Positions 18,569 to 32,665 of a stretch of DNA of 64,000 nt are shown here, one piece after another; the stretch's first letter is position 1; each line of letters starts with the position of its first letter. The position numbers and the translations under genes were made by a program. The DNA is from Vibrio sagamiensis NBRC 104589 (GTDB lineage Bacteria > Pseudomonadota > Gammaproteobacteria > Enterobacterales > Vibrionaceae): NCBI RefSeq assembly GCF_007990935.1, contig NZ_BJXJ01000003.1, forward strand, positions 99,356 to 163,355, given 5' to 3'. The notes under the pieces were generated by a model, which was not told the origin of the DNA, did not search any database, and worked only from the letters and a program-made list of their open reading frames with translations.

Positions 18569-19582
18569 ATGGCAACCATCAAGGATGTCGCTCGTGAAGC
18601 TGGGGTGTCGATTGCCACTGTCTCGCGGGTGATCAATAAGTCACCAAAAGCAAGTAAACAGTCTATTGAAGCGGTGACTAACGCAATGAAACAGTTAGGT
18701 TATCGCCCCAATGCGGCCGCTAAAGCGTTAGTACGACAAAATACCGATACCATAGGTGTATTAGTGGGGGACGTATCTGATCCTTTCTTTGGTACTTTGG
18801 TTAAAGCTGTCGATGTTGTCGCTCATCAACATGGTAAGCATATTTTGATCGGTAACGGTTATCACAATGCTGACGATGAACGACGTGCCATTGAACATTT
18901 GATCAATAGTCGTTGTGATGCGTTAGTGATCCACGCTAAAGCACTGACTGACGAAGAGCTGATTAACTATGCTAACGAAGTGAAAGGTTTAGTGATCATT
19001 AACCGTCATATCCCTGCTATTGCTGAGCGCTGTATCTCGCTTGATAACCATAAAGGTGCGTATTTAGCGACCGAATATTTGATCCGTCACGGTCATCGTC
19101 ATATTGCGTGTATTGCCTCTAACCATGATATTGAAGATGCCAATGAACGTGTACAAGGCTATTTGGATGCGTTAGCGGATAATAATATTAGTTTATCAGC
19201 AAGCTATATTGAAAAAGCGACTCCAGATAGTGATGGTGGCGAAACGGCGATGATAAATCTGATCACCAAATCATTACCGATGACAGCGTTGGTGGCTTAC
19301 AACGATTATATGGCAGCTGGCGCATTAGCAGTGTTACAAGAAAATGGTATTCAATCACCGCAGAAGATGTCGCTGGTGGGTTTTGATGACGGCTTAATTG
19401 CCCGCTATACCACTCCAGGGTTAACAACGGTTCGTTACCCAATTCAGATGATGGCAGAAAAGGCCGCTAATCTTGCATTAGCCTTGTCAGAGGAGCAGGT
19501 GGTTGATACTGAAGAGATGCGTTTTTCTCCAACTTTAGTGCGTCGAGGCTCAGTTGAGCGCTTAGCCTCTGAGCAGTACTGA
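18569..19582 (+). CDS. galR: LacI-family repressor, GalR/GalS type
   Basis: 337 residues. The N-terminal helix-turn-helix and hinge (ATIKDVAREAGVSIATVSRV, then YRPNAAAKALV) are followed by a periplasmic-binding-like sugar domain. IGVLVGDVSDPFFGTLVKAVD, LVAYNDYMAAGALAVLQENG and FDDGLIARYTTPGLTTVRYP match GalR/GalS. It should repress the adjacent convergent galETKM operon through the palindromes at 24185 and 18034 and be released by galactose. It lies 140 bases after ygjH on the same strand. Whether it corresponds to E. coli GalR or GalS is not resolved. Confidence 0.92.
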   Translation: MATIKDVAREAGVSIATVSRVINKSPKASKQSIEAVTNAMKQLGYRPNAAAKALVRQNTDTIGVLVGDVSDPFFGTLVKAVDVVAHQHGKHILIGNGYHNADDERRAIEHLINSRCDALVIHAKALTDEELINYANEVKGLVIINRHIPAIAERCISLDNHKGAYLATEYLIRHGHRHIACIASNHDIEDANERVQGYLDALADNNISLSASYIEKATPDSDGGETAMINLITKSLPMTALVAYNDYMAAGALAVLQENGIQSPQKMSLVGFDDGLIARYTTPGLTTVRYPIQMMAEKAANLALALSEEQVVDTEEMRFSPTLVRRGSVERLASEQY

Positions 19583-19594
19583 ACAGATTGATAT

Positions 19595-19623
19595 AACAAA
19601 GCCGACATGATGTCGGCTTTGTT
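19595..19623. terminator. Bidirectional terminator between galR and galM
   Basis: A long perfect stem, AACAAAGCCGACAT (19595-19608) with ATGTCGGCTTTGTT (19610-19623), separates the convergent galR and galM genes. A and T runs within the arms serve either direction. Confidence 0.88.
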
Positions 19624-19657
19624 GTTTGATGGATGCGAAATATACACTTGATGTATC

Positions 19658-20719
19658 TTATTTATAATCAAACGTATATGTTGTGAAATAATTATATTGT
19701 TCATTAGGCTTCAGCAAACAACTAACCTGTTCCCATTCTGGGTGGTTAGGTGAATCTGGTAAAAACTGGGTTTCTAACGCCAGCCCTGCGTAATCTTGAT
19801 ATTGCTTGCCATCACAAGCAGGAGTACCCGCTAACCAATTTCCGCCATATAGTTGCACTGCTGGTTTATTGGTTTTTACTGTCATGGTGACTTTGCTATC
19901 AGGGGAAATTACTTCAGCAATAATCTCATCAGGCTTTCTTGTTGGGTTTAGCACAAAGCTATGATCGTAACCTTTAGCTTGCTGCTGTTGTTCCTCAGCT
20001 AGTAAGTCCTTACTTAGTGTTTTACTTGTTCGGAAATCAAAGCTGGTATTTTCAACAGGTTGTGGCTTGTCGAGTGGTATACCAAGGCTATTGGTCGGCA
20101 AATAATAGTCAGCATTAATACGTACTGTATGTGAGCGATTATCACCGTCCCAGCTCGCCCCTTGTAGATTAAAGTAACCGTGATTAGTTAAATTAACGGG
20201 TGTGGTTTTATCGGTATCAGCAAGGTAGTGAATGGTCACTTCATTGTTATCGGTTAAGGTATAACGCACCGCAACATTTAGAGTACCAGGAAAGCCCTGA
20301 TCACCATCTTCAGAGACTAAACTAAATAAAACGCTATCTTGGCTTTGCGCTACGATTTGCCAGCGACGTTGGTTAAAGCCATTTTCACCACCGTGAAGGC
20401 AATTACCATGTTGATTGGTTGATACTTGGTATGCTTGACCATCAATACTGAAGCGACCATTGGCAATGCGGTTAGCATATCGACCAACAGTTACACCCAT
20501 GTAGCTTTGTTGGGCATAAAAATCAGCAAGGTTATCGACGCCTAATAACACTTCTCGTTGTTCGCTGCTGCTAAGGGGAAGGCAACAACTTAACCAAGTA
20601 GCACCAATGTCCATCAGCACGATACGCATTCCATGGCTATTGGTGAGTTCAATGACATTAGCTGGCTTGCCATCGTAGGCGAGCTGCTGAGTCATAGCGT
20701 GCATGAGTGGGCTTTGCAT
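19658..20719 (-). CDS. galM: Galactose mutarotase (aldose 1-epimerase)
   Basis: A 353-residue aldose 1-epimerase. GVTVGRYANRIANGRF, HGGENGFNQRRW (catalytic histidine), NLTNHGYFNLQG (second histidine) and LALETQFLPDSPNHPEW (catalytic glutamate) are the signature segments. It interconverts beta- and alpha-D-galactose so that GalK can phosphorylate the alpha anomer. It is the last gene of galETKM, 40 bases after galK, with AAGGAG before the ATG. The enzyme is cytoplasmic. Confidence 0.96.
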   Translation of the reverse strand: MQSPLMHAMTQQLAYDGKPANVIELTNSHGMRIVLMDIGATWLSCCLPLSSSEQREVLLGVDNLADFYAQQSYMGVTVGRYANRIANGRFSIDGQAYQVSTNQHGNCLHGGENGFNQRRWQIVAQSQDSVLFSLVSEDGDQGFPGTLNVAVRYTLTDNNEVTIHYLADTDKTTPVNLTNHGYFNLQGASWDGDNRSHTVRINADYYLPTNSLGIPLDKPQPVENTSFDFRTSKTLSKDLLAEEQQQQAKGYDHSFVLNPTRKPDEIIAEVISPDSKVTMTVKTNKPAVQLYGGNWLAGTPACDGKQYQDYAGLALETQFLPDSPNHPEWEQVSCLLKPNEQYNYFTTYTFDYK

Positions 20720-20759
20720 TGGTGCTCCTTACCTGTTTATTGGTTAGTGACTGAATGAA

Positions 20760-21914
20760 TTAAGCAATTTTGCCTGCGCCATCTTTAGCTTGGCAGACGT
20801 AAATAGACTCTTTTAGCCCTGTTGCAGCTTGGTATTTCGCTTCAACGGCTGCTTTTACATCATCCACTAATGTTGGTGGGACGAGTGCGACAATACAGCC
20901 ACCAAAGCCGCCGCCTGTCATACGTACACCGCCTTGCTCACCAATCACGTCTTTAACGATTTCAACAAGGGTATCGACTTCAAATACCGTGATTTCAAAA
21001 TCATCGCGCATAGAAGCATGAGATTGTGCCATTAGCTCACCCATACGCTTCATATCATGATTACGTAGAGCTGTCGCTGCTTCAATGGTACGATCGTTTT
21101 CAGTGATCACATGGCGAGCACGTTTTGCTACTAATTCATCTAACTCATGCGCATTAGCATTAAATTGCTCAATGGTGACATCACGCAGTGCTTTGACGCC
21201 AAAGATACGTGCAGCCTCTTCACATTGCTGACGACGGGTATTGTATTCGCTATCTATTAAGCCACGTTTTTTATTGGAGTTGATGATCACAACTGCCATG
21301 TCTGCAGGCATGGATACCGCTTGGGTTTCTAGGCTACGGCAATCTAATAACATCGCATGATTTTCACGACCTTCGGCAGAGATCATTTGATCCATGATGC
21401 CGCAGTTACAGCCCACGAATTGGTTTTCAGCTTGCTGACCATTTAAGGCGATTTCTGCTTGGCTGATCTCAAGGTTATAAAGCACCTTAAAGGTTTGACC
21501 AATCACCACTTCCAGCGCTGCAGATGAGCTTAATCCTGCACCTTGCGGAACGTTACCTGTTACTGCGATATCAGCACCTGTAAAAGTAAAACCACGTTCA
21601 AATAAACATTTCACTACGCCACGAATGTAGTTTGCCCACATCTTATCTTGTTGGAATTCGATAGGTTGGGTGAGATCAAACTCATCGGTAGCGTTGTCAT
21701 AATCAACCGATACCACACGGATGATATTGTCAGTACGAGGTGCAGCAGCAACAACAGTTTGGTAGTTAATAGCACAAGGTAAAACGAAGCCATCGTTGTA
21801 GTCGGTATGCTCGCCAATCAGGTTTACACGACCCGGTGCTTGAATAAGGTGGCTTGGTTGGTAGCCTAATACTGTGGTGAAGGCGTGTTTAACGTTTGAA
21901 ATTAGATCTGACAT
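20760..21914 (-). CDS. galK: Galactokinase
   Basis: A 384-residue GHMP kinase, close to the E. coli length of 382. [20 protein letters not shown] is the galactokinase signature, [12 protein letters not shown] the phosphate-binding motif 2 and [14 protein letters not shown] motif 3; the catalytic aspartate is in [12 protein letters not shown]. It makes galactose 1-phosphate from galactose and ATP. Third gene of galETKM, 71 bases after galT. Confidence 0.98.
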   Translation of the reverse strand: MSDLISNVKHAFTTVLGYQPSHLIQAPGRVNLIGEHTDYNDGFVLPCAINYQTVVAAAPRTDNIIRVVSVDYDNATDEFDLTQPIEFQQDKMWANYIRGVVKCLFERGFTFTGADIAVTGNVPQGAGLSSSAALEVVIGQTFKVLYNLEISQAEIALNGQQAENQFVGCNCGIMDQMISAEGRENHAMLLDCRSLETQAVSMPADMAVVIINSNKKRGLIDSEYNTRRQQCEEAARIFGVKALRDVTIEQFNANAHELDELVAKRARHVITENDRTIEAATALRNHDMKRMGELMAQSHASMRDDFEITVFEVDTLVEIVKDVIGEQGGVRMTGGGFGGCIVALVPPTLVDDVKAAVEAKYQAATGLKESIYVCQAKDGAGKIA

Positions 21915-21985
21915 AAAAAACTCTCACAAAATAGGGTAACTCATGCCGCTGTTATATCAGCGGCACAATGTAATTAAGCAATAAC

Positions 21986-23041
21986 TTATTGTTGTTCTTT
22001 GTAGTGAACATCACTGAGATCACGTAGGCGTTGTGCTGCTTGCTCGGCGGTTAAATCACGTTGGCTCTCGGCTAGCATTTCATAGCCGACCATGAATTTA
22101 CGCACAGACGCACTACGTAGTAATGGCGGATAAAACAGCGCATGTAATTGCCAATGGTCAATGTCAGTGCCTTGCTCAAAAAAAGGTGCGTAATGCCAGC
22201 CCATTGAGTAAGGGAAAGAGCATTGGAATAGATTGTCGTAACGGCTTGTCAGCTTTTTAATCGCTACTGCTAAATCGTCACGTAGCGCATCGGTGAGTTC
22301 ATTCATACGGCGGATATGCGTTTTTGGTAGAAGCATGGTTTCGAATGGCCATGCAGCCCAATAAGGCACTAGCGCCACCCAATGTTCGGTTTCAACCACA
22401 ATGCGCGAACCGTCTTTTAGCTCAGCTTCAACGTAATCGACCAATAGGTTGCGACCATTTTCTTGGTAGTACACCTTTAGGTTGTGTTCTTTACGTTCGA
22501 TTTCATTCGGTAAAAAGCTATTAGCCCAAATTTGACCATGTGGATGCGGTTGTGAGCAGCCCATGGTTTCGCCTTTGTTCTCAAAAGCTTGTACCCAAAT
22601 GTAATCTTTACCTAGTTCTTCAATTTGATCGTTCCAGGTATCAATCACGCCGCGAATTTTTTCAACGGGTAGTTCAGGTAAGGTTTTGCTGTGATCGGGA
22701 GAAAAACAGATCACACGGCTTAAACCACGAACCCCTTGGGTTTTAAATAGCGGATTAGTCGATTTTGGCGCTTCTGGTGAATCCATCATTAACGCTGCAA
22801 AATCATTACTAAACACATACGTGCCTTGGTAATCAGGGTTTTTATCGCCAGAAATACGCTCGTTCGTTGGGCAAAGGAGACACTGCTCGTCATAGCTTGG
22901 TAGTTGCTCGGTTGATGGCTTTTCATCTTGACCACTCCAAGGACGTTTAGCACGGTGTGGCGAGACTAAAATCCATTGACCCGTCAGTGGGTTATAACGG
23001 CGATGTGGATGATCAACAGGGTTAAATTCAACTGCAGACAT
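21986..23041 (-). CDS. galT: Galactose-1-phosphate uridylyltransferase
   Basis: A 351-residue GalT of the HIT superfamily, near the E. coli length of 348. The catalytic histidine motif is [13 protein letters not shown] and zinc ligands are expected from CLLCPTN and the following histidines. [22 protein letters not shown] is the usual N-terminus. It exchanges UDP between UDP-glucose and galactose 1-phosphate. It follows galE by only 17 bases, so the two are probably co-transcribed. Confidence 0.98.
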   Translation of the reverse strand: MSAVEFNPVDHPHRRYNPLTGQWILVSPHRAKRPWSGQDEKPSTEQLPSYDEQCLLCPTNERISGDKNPDYQGTYVFSNDFAALMMDSPEAPKSTNPLFKTQGVRGLSRVICFSPDHSKTLPELPVEKIRGVIDTWNDQIEELGKDYIWVQAFENKGETMGCSQPHPHGQIWANSFLPNEIERKEHNLKVYYQENGRNLLVDYVEAELKDGSRIVVETEHWVALVPYWAAWPFETMLLPKTHIRRMNELTDALRDDLAVAIKKLTSRYDNLFQCSFPYSMGWHYAPFFEQGTDIDHWQLHALFYPPLLRSASVRKFMVGYEMLAESQRDLTAEQAAQRLRDLSDVHYKEQQ

Positions 23042-23058
23042 GTGTTTTACTCTCTTAA

Positions 23059-24069
23059 TTAATAACCGTTAGGATTGTTTGATTGCCAGTTCCAGGTATC
23101 GACTGTCATCTCTTTTACACTGCGCGTCGCTTTCCAAAGGAGATCACGTTCAGCTTTGTCTGTGCTTGCCCAACACTCTGCAATATCACCAGCACGACGA
23201 GGGCAAATGATGTAAGGCACTTGATTGCCACATGCTTTAGCAAATGCGTCGACCATTTCTAATACGCTAGAGCCTGTACCTGTGCCGAGGTTGTAGATAT
23301 GTAATCCTGCTTTTTCACGAAGAACATTGAGTGCTGCGATGTGACCATCTGCCAGATCCATGACGTGAATGTAGTCGCGAACACCTGTGCCATCTGGGGT
23401 TGGGTAATCGTTGCCAAAAATAGATAACCGATCACGGCGACCAATCGCCACTTGAGCAATAAATGGCATTAAGTTATTAGGGATCCCTTGTGGATCTTCA
23501 CCCATAGTGCCGGAAGAGTGCGCGCCTACTGGGTTGAAGTAACGTAGTAGGGTAATGCTCCAATCGTTTTCAGCATGGAACAGATCCTTAAAGCACTCTT
23601 CCACCATGTATTTGCTACGACCATAAGGGTTGGTGGTTGCTCCTGTTGGTGAGTCTTCGGTGATGGGTACCATTTCAGGATCGCCATATACGGTCGCTGA
23701 TGAGCTAAAGACAATGCTTTTCACGCCAGCTTTTCGCATCGCGCGAGCCAACACTAAAGAGCCATTAACATTGTTGTCGTAGTATTCCAGTGGTTTTTCG
23801 ACCGACTCCCCCACAGCCTTTAAGCCAGCAAAGTGGATCACCGCTTTAATATCGTGTTTGGCAAAGACGCTATCGAGAAACACTTCATCTTGGACGTTAC
23901 CTTGGTGAAACACTGGCATTAAGCCCGTTAATGCTTCGATACGTGCCAATACACCGATTTTGGCATTGGATAAGTTATCGATAATGACAGGAGTGATCCC
24001 TGCTTGGATCATTTGTACGCATGTGTGGCTGCCGATGTATCCCATGCCGCCGGTGACTAAAACTTCCAC
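23059..24069 (-). CDS. galE: UDP-glucose 4-epimerase
   Basis: A 336-residue short-chain dehydrogenase-type epimerase. [16 protein letters not shown] binds [11 protein letters not shown] supplies the catalytic serine/threonine and [12 protein letters not shown] the Tyr-x3-Lys pair. It regenerates UDP-glucose from UDP-galactose and also feeds envelope glycan synthesis. It is the first gene of galETKM, with a perfect 14-base GalR-type palindrome 116 bases before the start. Confidence 0.98.
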   Translation of the reverse strand: MEVLVTGGMGYIGSHTCVQMIQAGITPVIIDNLSNAKIGVLARIEALTGLMPVFHQGNVQDEVFLDSVFAKHDIKAVIHFAGLKAVGESVEKPLEYYDNNVNGSLVLARAMRKAGVKSIVFSSSATVYGDPEMVPITEDSPTGATTNPYGRSKYMVEECFKDLFHAENDWSITLLRYFNPVGAHSSGTMGEDPQGIPNNLMPFIAQVAIGRRDRLSIFGNDYPTPDGTGVRDYIHVMDLADGHIAALNVLREKAGLHIYNLGTGTGSSVLEMVDAFAKACGNQVPYIICPRRAGDIAECWASTDKAERDLLWKATRSVKEMTVDTWNWQSNNPNGY

Positions 24070-24184
24070 TATTTTCGCCTCTGCTTAATTTGGGGAGAGG
24101 AGATCCGCGTATTGCGTATCTCGACCTTCTGTAAAAAAGTCTACCAATGAAGTGAACTAACGATCTGTGACTGACTCATCAGTT

Positions 24185-24198
24185 TGTAAACGTTTACA
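24185..24198. promoter_or_regulatory. GalR-type operator before galE
   Basis: TGTAAACGTTTACA is a perfect 14-base palindrome with the central CG of LacI/GalR operators. It lies 116 bases upstream of galE, in the gap shared with ebgR, and is the likely site for repression of galETKM. Confidence 0.8.
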
Positions 24199-24302
24199 TT
24201 TGGTTTGTGAAATGCGGGCAGAGAAAAATAGAATGAATATATATAACTATCTGAATAATTGAGCTATGTGTGATTTTTGATAAACTTTATTAAATTCCAG
24301 CG

Positions 24303-24327
24303 TAATGTAACAATTTTTACTAAAATC
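24303..24327 (+). promoter_or_regulatory. Candidate EbgR operator before ebgR
   Basis: TTTTACTAAAATC at 24315-24327 recurs exactly at 25605-25617 before ebgA, and a TAATGTAA segment precedes it in both places. A 13-base motif shared by the ebgR and ebgA control regions suggests a common site, perhaps for EbgR. The ebgR copy is less symmetric. Confidence 0.42.
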
Positions 24328-24391
24328 TTCAGACACAATATAAAACCGTAATAAAAAGTGTTATTTTCAACTTATCTCACTCGGATAGTGA

Positions 24392-25402
<1,011 letters not shown>

Positions 25403-25420
25403 CATCAATGAAGTATTTAT

Positions 25421-25447
25421 AAGGCACTGTTTTGGCAGTGCCTTTTT
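25421..25447 (+). terminator. Terminator after ebgR
   Basis: AAGGCACTG pairs with CAGTGCCTT across a 6-base loop, followed by TTTATTTT. It separates ebgR from ebgAC. Confidence 0.9.
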
Positions 25448-25569
25448 ATTTTCTGTGAAAAGTGTTGCGTTATCTACATTATTTCTTTCTTTTATTTTAA
25501 CTTCTATTTCTTCTTTTAAGCCGATCACAAGCTTGGTTTAAATCCTCTCTTAAAATGTGATTCTCTTAA

Positions 25570-25585
25570 TGTAAAACGTTTTCAC
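25570..25585. promoter_or_regulatory. LacI-family operator 1 before ebgA
   Basis: TGTAAAACGTTTTCAC has a central CG and imperfect dyad symmetry (6 of 8 arm positions), as in LacI/GalR operators. It lies about 110 bases before ebgA and 10 bases from the second palindrome. Confidence 0.6.
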
Positions 25586-25595
25586 TTATTCTCTT

Positions 25596-25612
25596 TAGTA
25601 AAAGTTTTACTA
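25596..25612. promoter_or_regulatory. Odd-centred palindrome, candidate operator 2 before ebgA
   Basis: TAGTAAAAGTTTTACTA is a perfect 17-base palindrome around a single G. Its right arm plus flank (TTTTACTAAAATC) recurs before ebgR. An odd-length centre is unusual for LacI-family operators, although the lac operator O1 is also odd-centred. Confidence 0.58.
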
Positions 25613-25678
25613 AAATCCCTTCCGGCAGATTCATCGTCATTATTACGATTGAACACAGTTTAAAAAACGTCGGTTTGA

Positions 25679-29242
<3,564 letters not shown>

Positions 29243-29261
29243 TTCCAAGTAAGCGTAACAA

Positions 29262-29290
29262 TCAGGCTCACAGTATGAGCCTGAAATTTT
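29262..29290 (+). terminator. Hairpin between ebgC and ygjI
   Basis: TCAGGCTCA (29262-29270) pairs with TGAGCCTGA (29276-29284), followed by AATTTTG. It probably reduces, rather than abolishes, read-through into the permease gene. Confidence 0.7.
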
Positions 29291-29332
29291 GATATTCATA
29301 TTCATGTGATTGGCAACGAGTCTCATGAATAG

Positions 29333-30790
<1,458 letters not shown>

Positions 30791-30828
30791 TTGCTTATCT
30801 GAGGGTTAAAAGGAAAAGCCGCTCAATA

Positions 30829-30861
30829 TATACCCAAGCATCTTGAGGTTACTTGGGTATA
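30829..30861. repeat. Dispersed palindromic element, compact copy
   Basis: TATACCCAAG and CTTGGGTATA flank the 13-base centre CATCTTGAGGTTA. It lies between the convergent ygjI and alkaline phosphatase genes and may also act as a bidirectional terminator. Relatives are at 36315-36376, 46953-46984, 49733-49773 and 51849-51982. Confidence 0.75.
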
Positions 30862-30887
30862 GGCTTTGATCTAGAAATAAAACAGCG

Positions 30888-32465
30888 TTAGTGAATTTGC
30901 TGCTTTAAATACTCACCCAATTTTGAATGGTGCTGAATTCTGGACAAAGGTAAAATGACTTCAGCAGGCCCCCAAGCAAAGACATTGACAGGCGTATGGG
31001 TATGTGTGCCTGTCCCCCAGACAATATTTTGTTTTGTTGCTTGCTCACGAGCTAAAAGATTACCGCGATCATTATACGGATAAAAGGCATCAAAATCATT
31101 GATAGCAGGGACGGTCTCTTTACCTAAGTACTTGTGACTGGCCAATCGATAAGGATTCGGTTTACTGGCTAGTACGTGCTTGGCTTGCTCAGGTGTGATG
31201 CTAAAATCACTATTTTTATTAACAATTTCTGCGAATTTCTCCGGTGTCTGCTCTTTTACATCAAGGGCTTGAAACTCACTGATCATGCCATAGTAACTTT
31301 GTTTTTGGTGATATAAGCCATCAAGTATATCGAATTTACCAAAGTTGAAGTTTGGTGCGAAATCTCGCTTTTCAAATGCTTCACCACTTCTTTTCTCAGG
31401 TTTAGGAATTTCTGAAGAGGAGTAGCTAAATCCAAAAGAACCTGTTTCATGGTCGGCAGTAACAATAACCAGTGTATCCTCACGATTTTTTGCCCATTGA
31501 TACACAGTGTTGACGGCTTCATCAAACTTGAGTAATTCATGCAACATGGTACCAGCATCGTTACTGTGTCCAGCCCAATCGATCTGGCCGCCTTCAACCA
31601 TCAAGAAGAAGCCATTTTTATTTTGAGACAGTACATTGAGCGCTTTCTCGGTCATTTCAGCAAGTGAAGGCTGTGTACGTGAAGGATCATTTTTACTTTG
31701 GCTGTATGTAATACCATCGGCCATGCCTGAATTGGCAAATAAGCCCAATAGTTTATTTCCTTGAGAAGACGTGAGCATGGTTCGATTGAATGCCAGATCA
31801 TAACCTTGTTGCTCTGCTTCTTTGAGCAAGTTTCGTTCATCTTTACGTTTGGATGTTAGGTAAACATCACCATGAGTTAACTGAGCTAACTCTTGGTAAG
31901 TGCTACCTTTATCATTGGTTGATTGTGGAATCCAATGGCGTAACCCCCCAGAAAGCAAGACATCCACTCCCGTGTTGAGCATATCTACGGCAATATTATT
32001 TTCAAGAGAGCGATGTGGCTGATGTGCGGCAAAAGCAGCAGGGGTCGCATGTGTCATACGGGTATCAGACACTAAGCCAGTGGCTTTATTGGCTGCTTTG
32101 GCTTTCTCTACGATAGTCTCGATATGATTGCCTTGGCTGTCGATACCTATTACTTCAGATGCGGTTGGAATACCAGTGGCTAACATAGTTGCTGAGCAGG
32201 CTGAATCAACCACAATCATATCTTCAGGGTTTGTCATCGAAGAACCAATGACACCATCTTGAGCCAGCGTATTAATTGCCGTTGGTTTGCCCTGATATAT
32301 AGAGTTCGGAGCATGTTGGGCGTACATTTCTAGCAAACCAACTTGTTGTGGCCCCATACCGTCACCGATCATAAGAATAACATTTTTTATTTCCGCTGAA
32401 AGTGTGGTGAAGGAAAGGGTTGATGTGACTACCGCGGTAACCAATGGTGTGACCAATTTTTTCAT
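30888..32465 (-). CDS. phoA: Periplasmic alkaline phosphatase (Vibrio type)
   Basis: 525 residues from the ATG at 32463-32465, which gives a proper signal peptide (MKKLVTPLVTAVVTSTLSF, cleaved near LSA). Metal and active-site motifs are LMIGDGMGPQQ, the nucleophilic serine in VDSACSATMLATG, EGGQIDWAGHSND, VTADHETGSF and the late histidine in GTGTHTHTPV. The large insert near residues 340-430 resembles the crown loop of Vibrio alkaline phosphatase. It frees phosphate from organic esters. A longer frame starting at 32522 would overlap the Pho box and lacks a signal peptide. The symbol is by function; it is distant from E. coli PhoA. Confidence 0.92.
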   Translation of the reverse strand: MKKLVTPLVTAVVTSTLSFTTLSAEIKNVILMIGDGMGPQQVGLLEMYAQHAPNSIYQGKPTAINTLAQDGVIGSSMTNPEDMIVVDSACSATMLATGIPTASEVIGIDSQGNHIETIVEKAKAANKATGLVSDTRMTHATPAAFAAHQPHRSLENNIAVDMLNTGVDVLLSGGLRHWIPQSTNDKGSTYQELAQLTHGDVYLTSKRKDERNLLKEAEQQGYDLAFNRTMLTSSQGNKLLGLFANSGMADGITYSQSKNDPSRTQPSLAEMTEKALNVLSQNKNGFFLMVEGGQIDWAGHSNDAGTMLHELLKFDEAVNTVYQWAKNREDTLVIVTADHETGSFGFSYSSSEIPKPEKRSGEAFEKRDFAPNFNFGKFDILDGLYHQKQSYYGMISEFQALDVKEQTPEKFAEIVNKNSDFSITPEQAKHVLASKPNPYRLASHKYLGKETVPAINDFDAFYPYNDRGNLLAREQATKQNIVWGTGTHTHTPVNVFAWGPAEVILPLSRIQHHSKLGEYLKQQIH

Positions 32466-32515
32466 TTCTTGTCTTGTCCTAAATGTTATAACCTTTTGCA
32501 GTAAAGCAGAAATAT

Positions 32516-32533
32516 ATGACAATGATGAGACAA
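32516..32533 (-). promoter_or_regulatory. Candidate Pho box before the alkaline phosphatase gene
   Basis: On the minus strand, TTGTCTC-N4-TTGTCAT forms an 11-base-period direct repeat, matching the PhoB pattern CTGTCAT-N4-CTGTCAT at 11 of 14 positions. It is about 50 bases before the start codon. PhoB control is inferred. Confidence 0.62.
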
Positions 32534-32594
32534 TTTACTTTCTAGCGGGATATTTTGAGTGTTTAGTGAAATGTGTTGATATACGAAAACACAA

Positions 32595-32637
32595 AAGCTG
32601 GCTCACTTTCTGGAGGTTCCAGATTGTGAGCCAGCTT
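32595..32637 (-). terminator. Terminator after the BCCT transporter gene
   Basis: A 12-base stem (AAGCTGGCTCAC and GTGAGCCAGCTT) encloses a second, smaller stem (CTGGA and TCCAG). On the minus strand the outer stem is followed by TTGTGTTTT, closing the transporter gene before the phosphatase gene. Confidence 0.82.
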
Positions 32638-32665
32638 AAATTATCGAGTAAGCAATGGAATTAAG

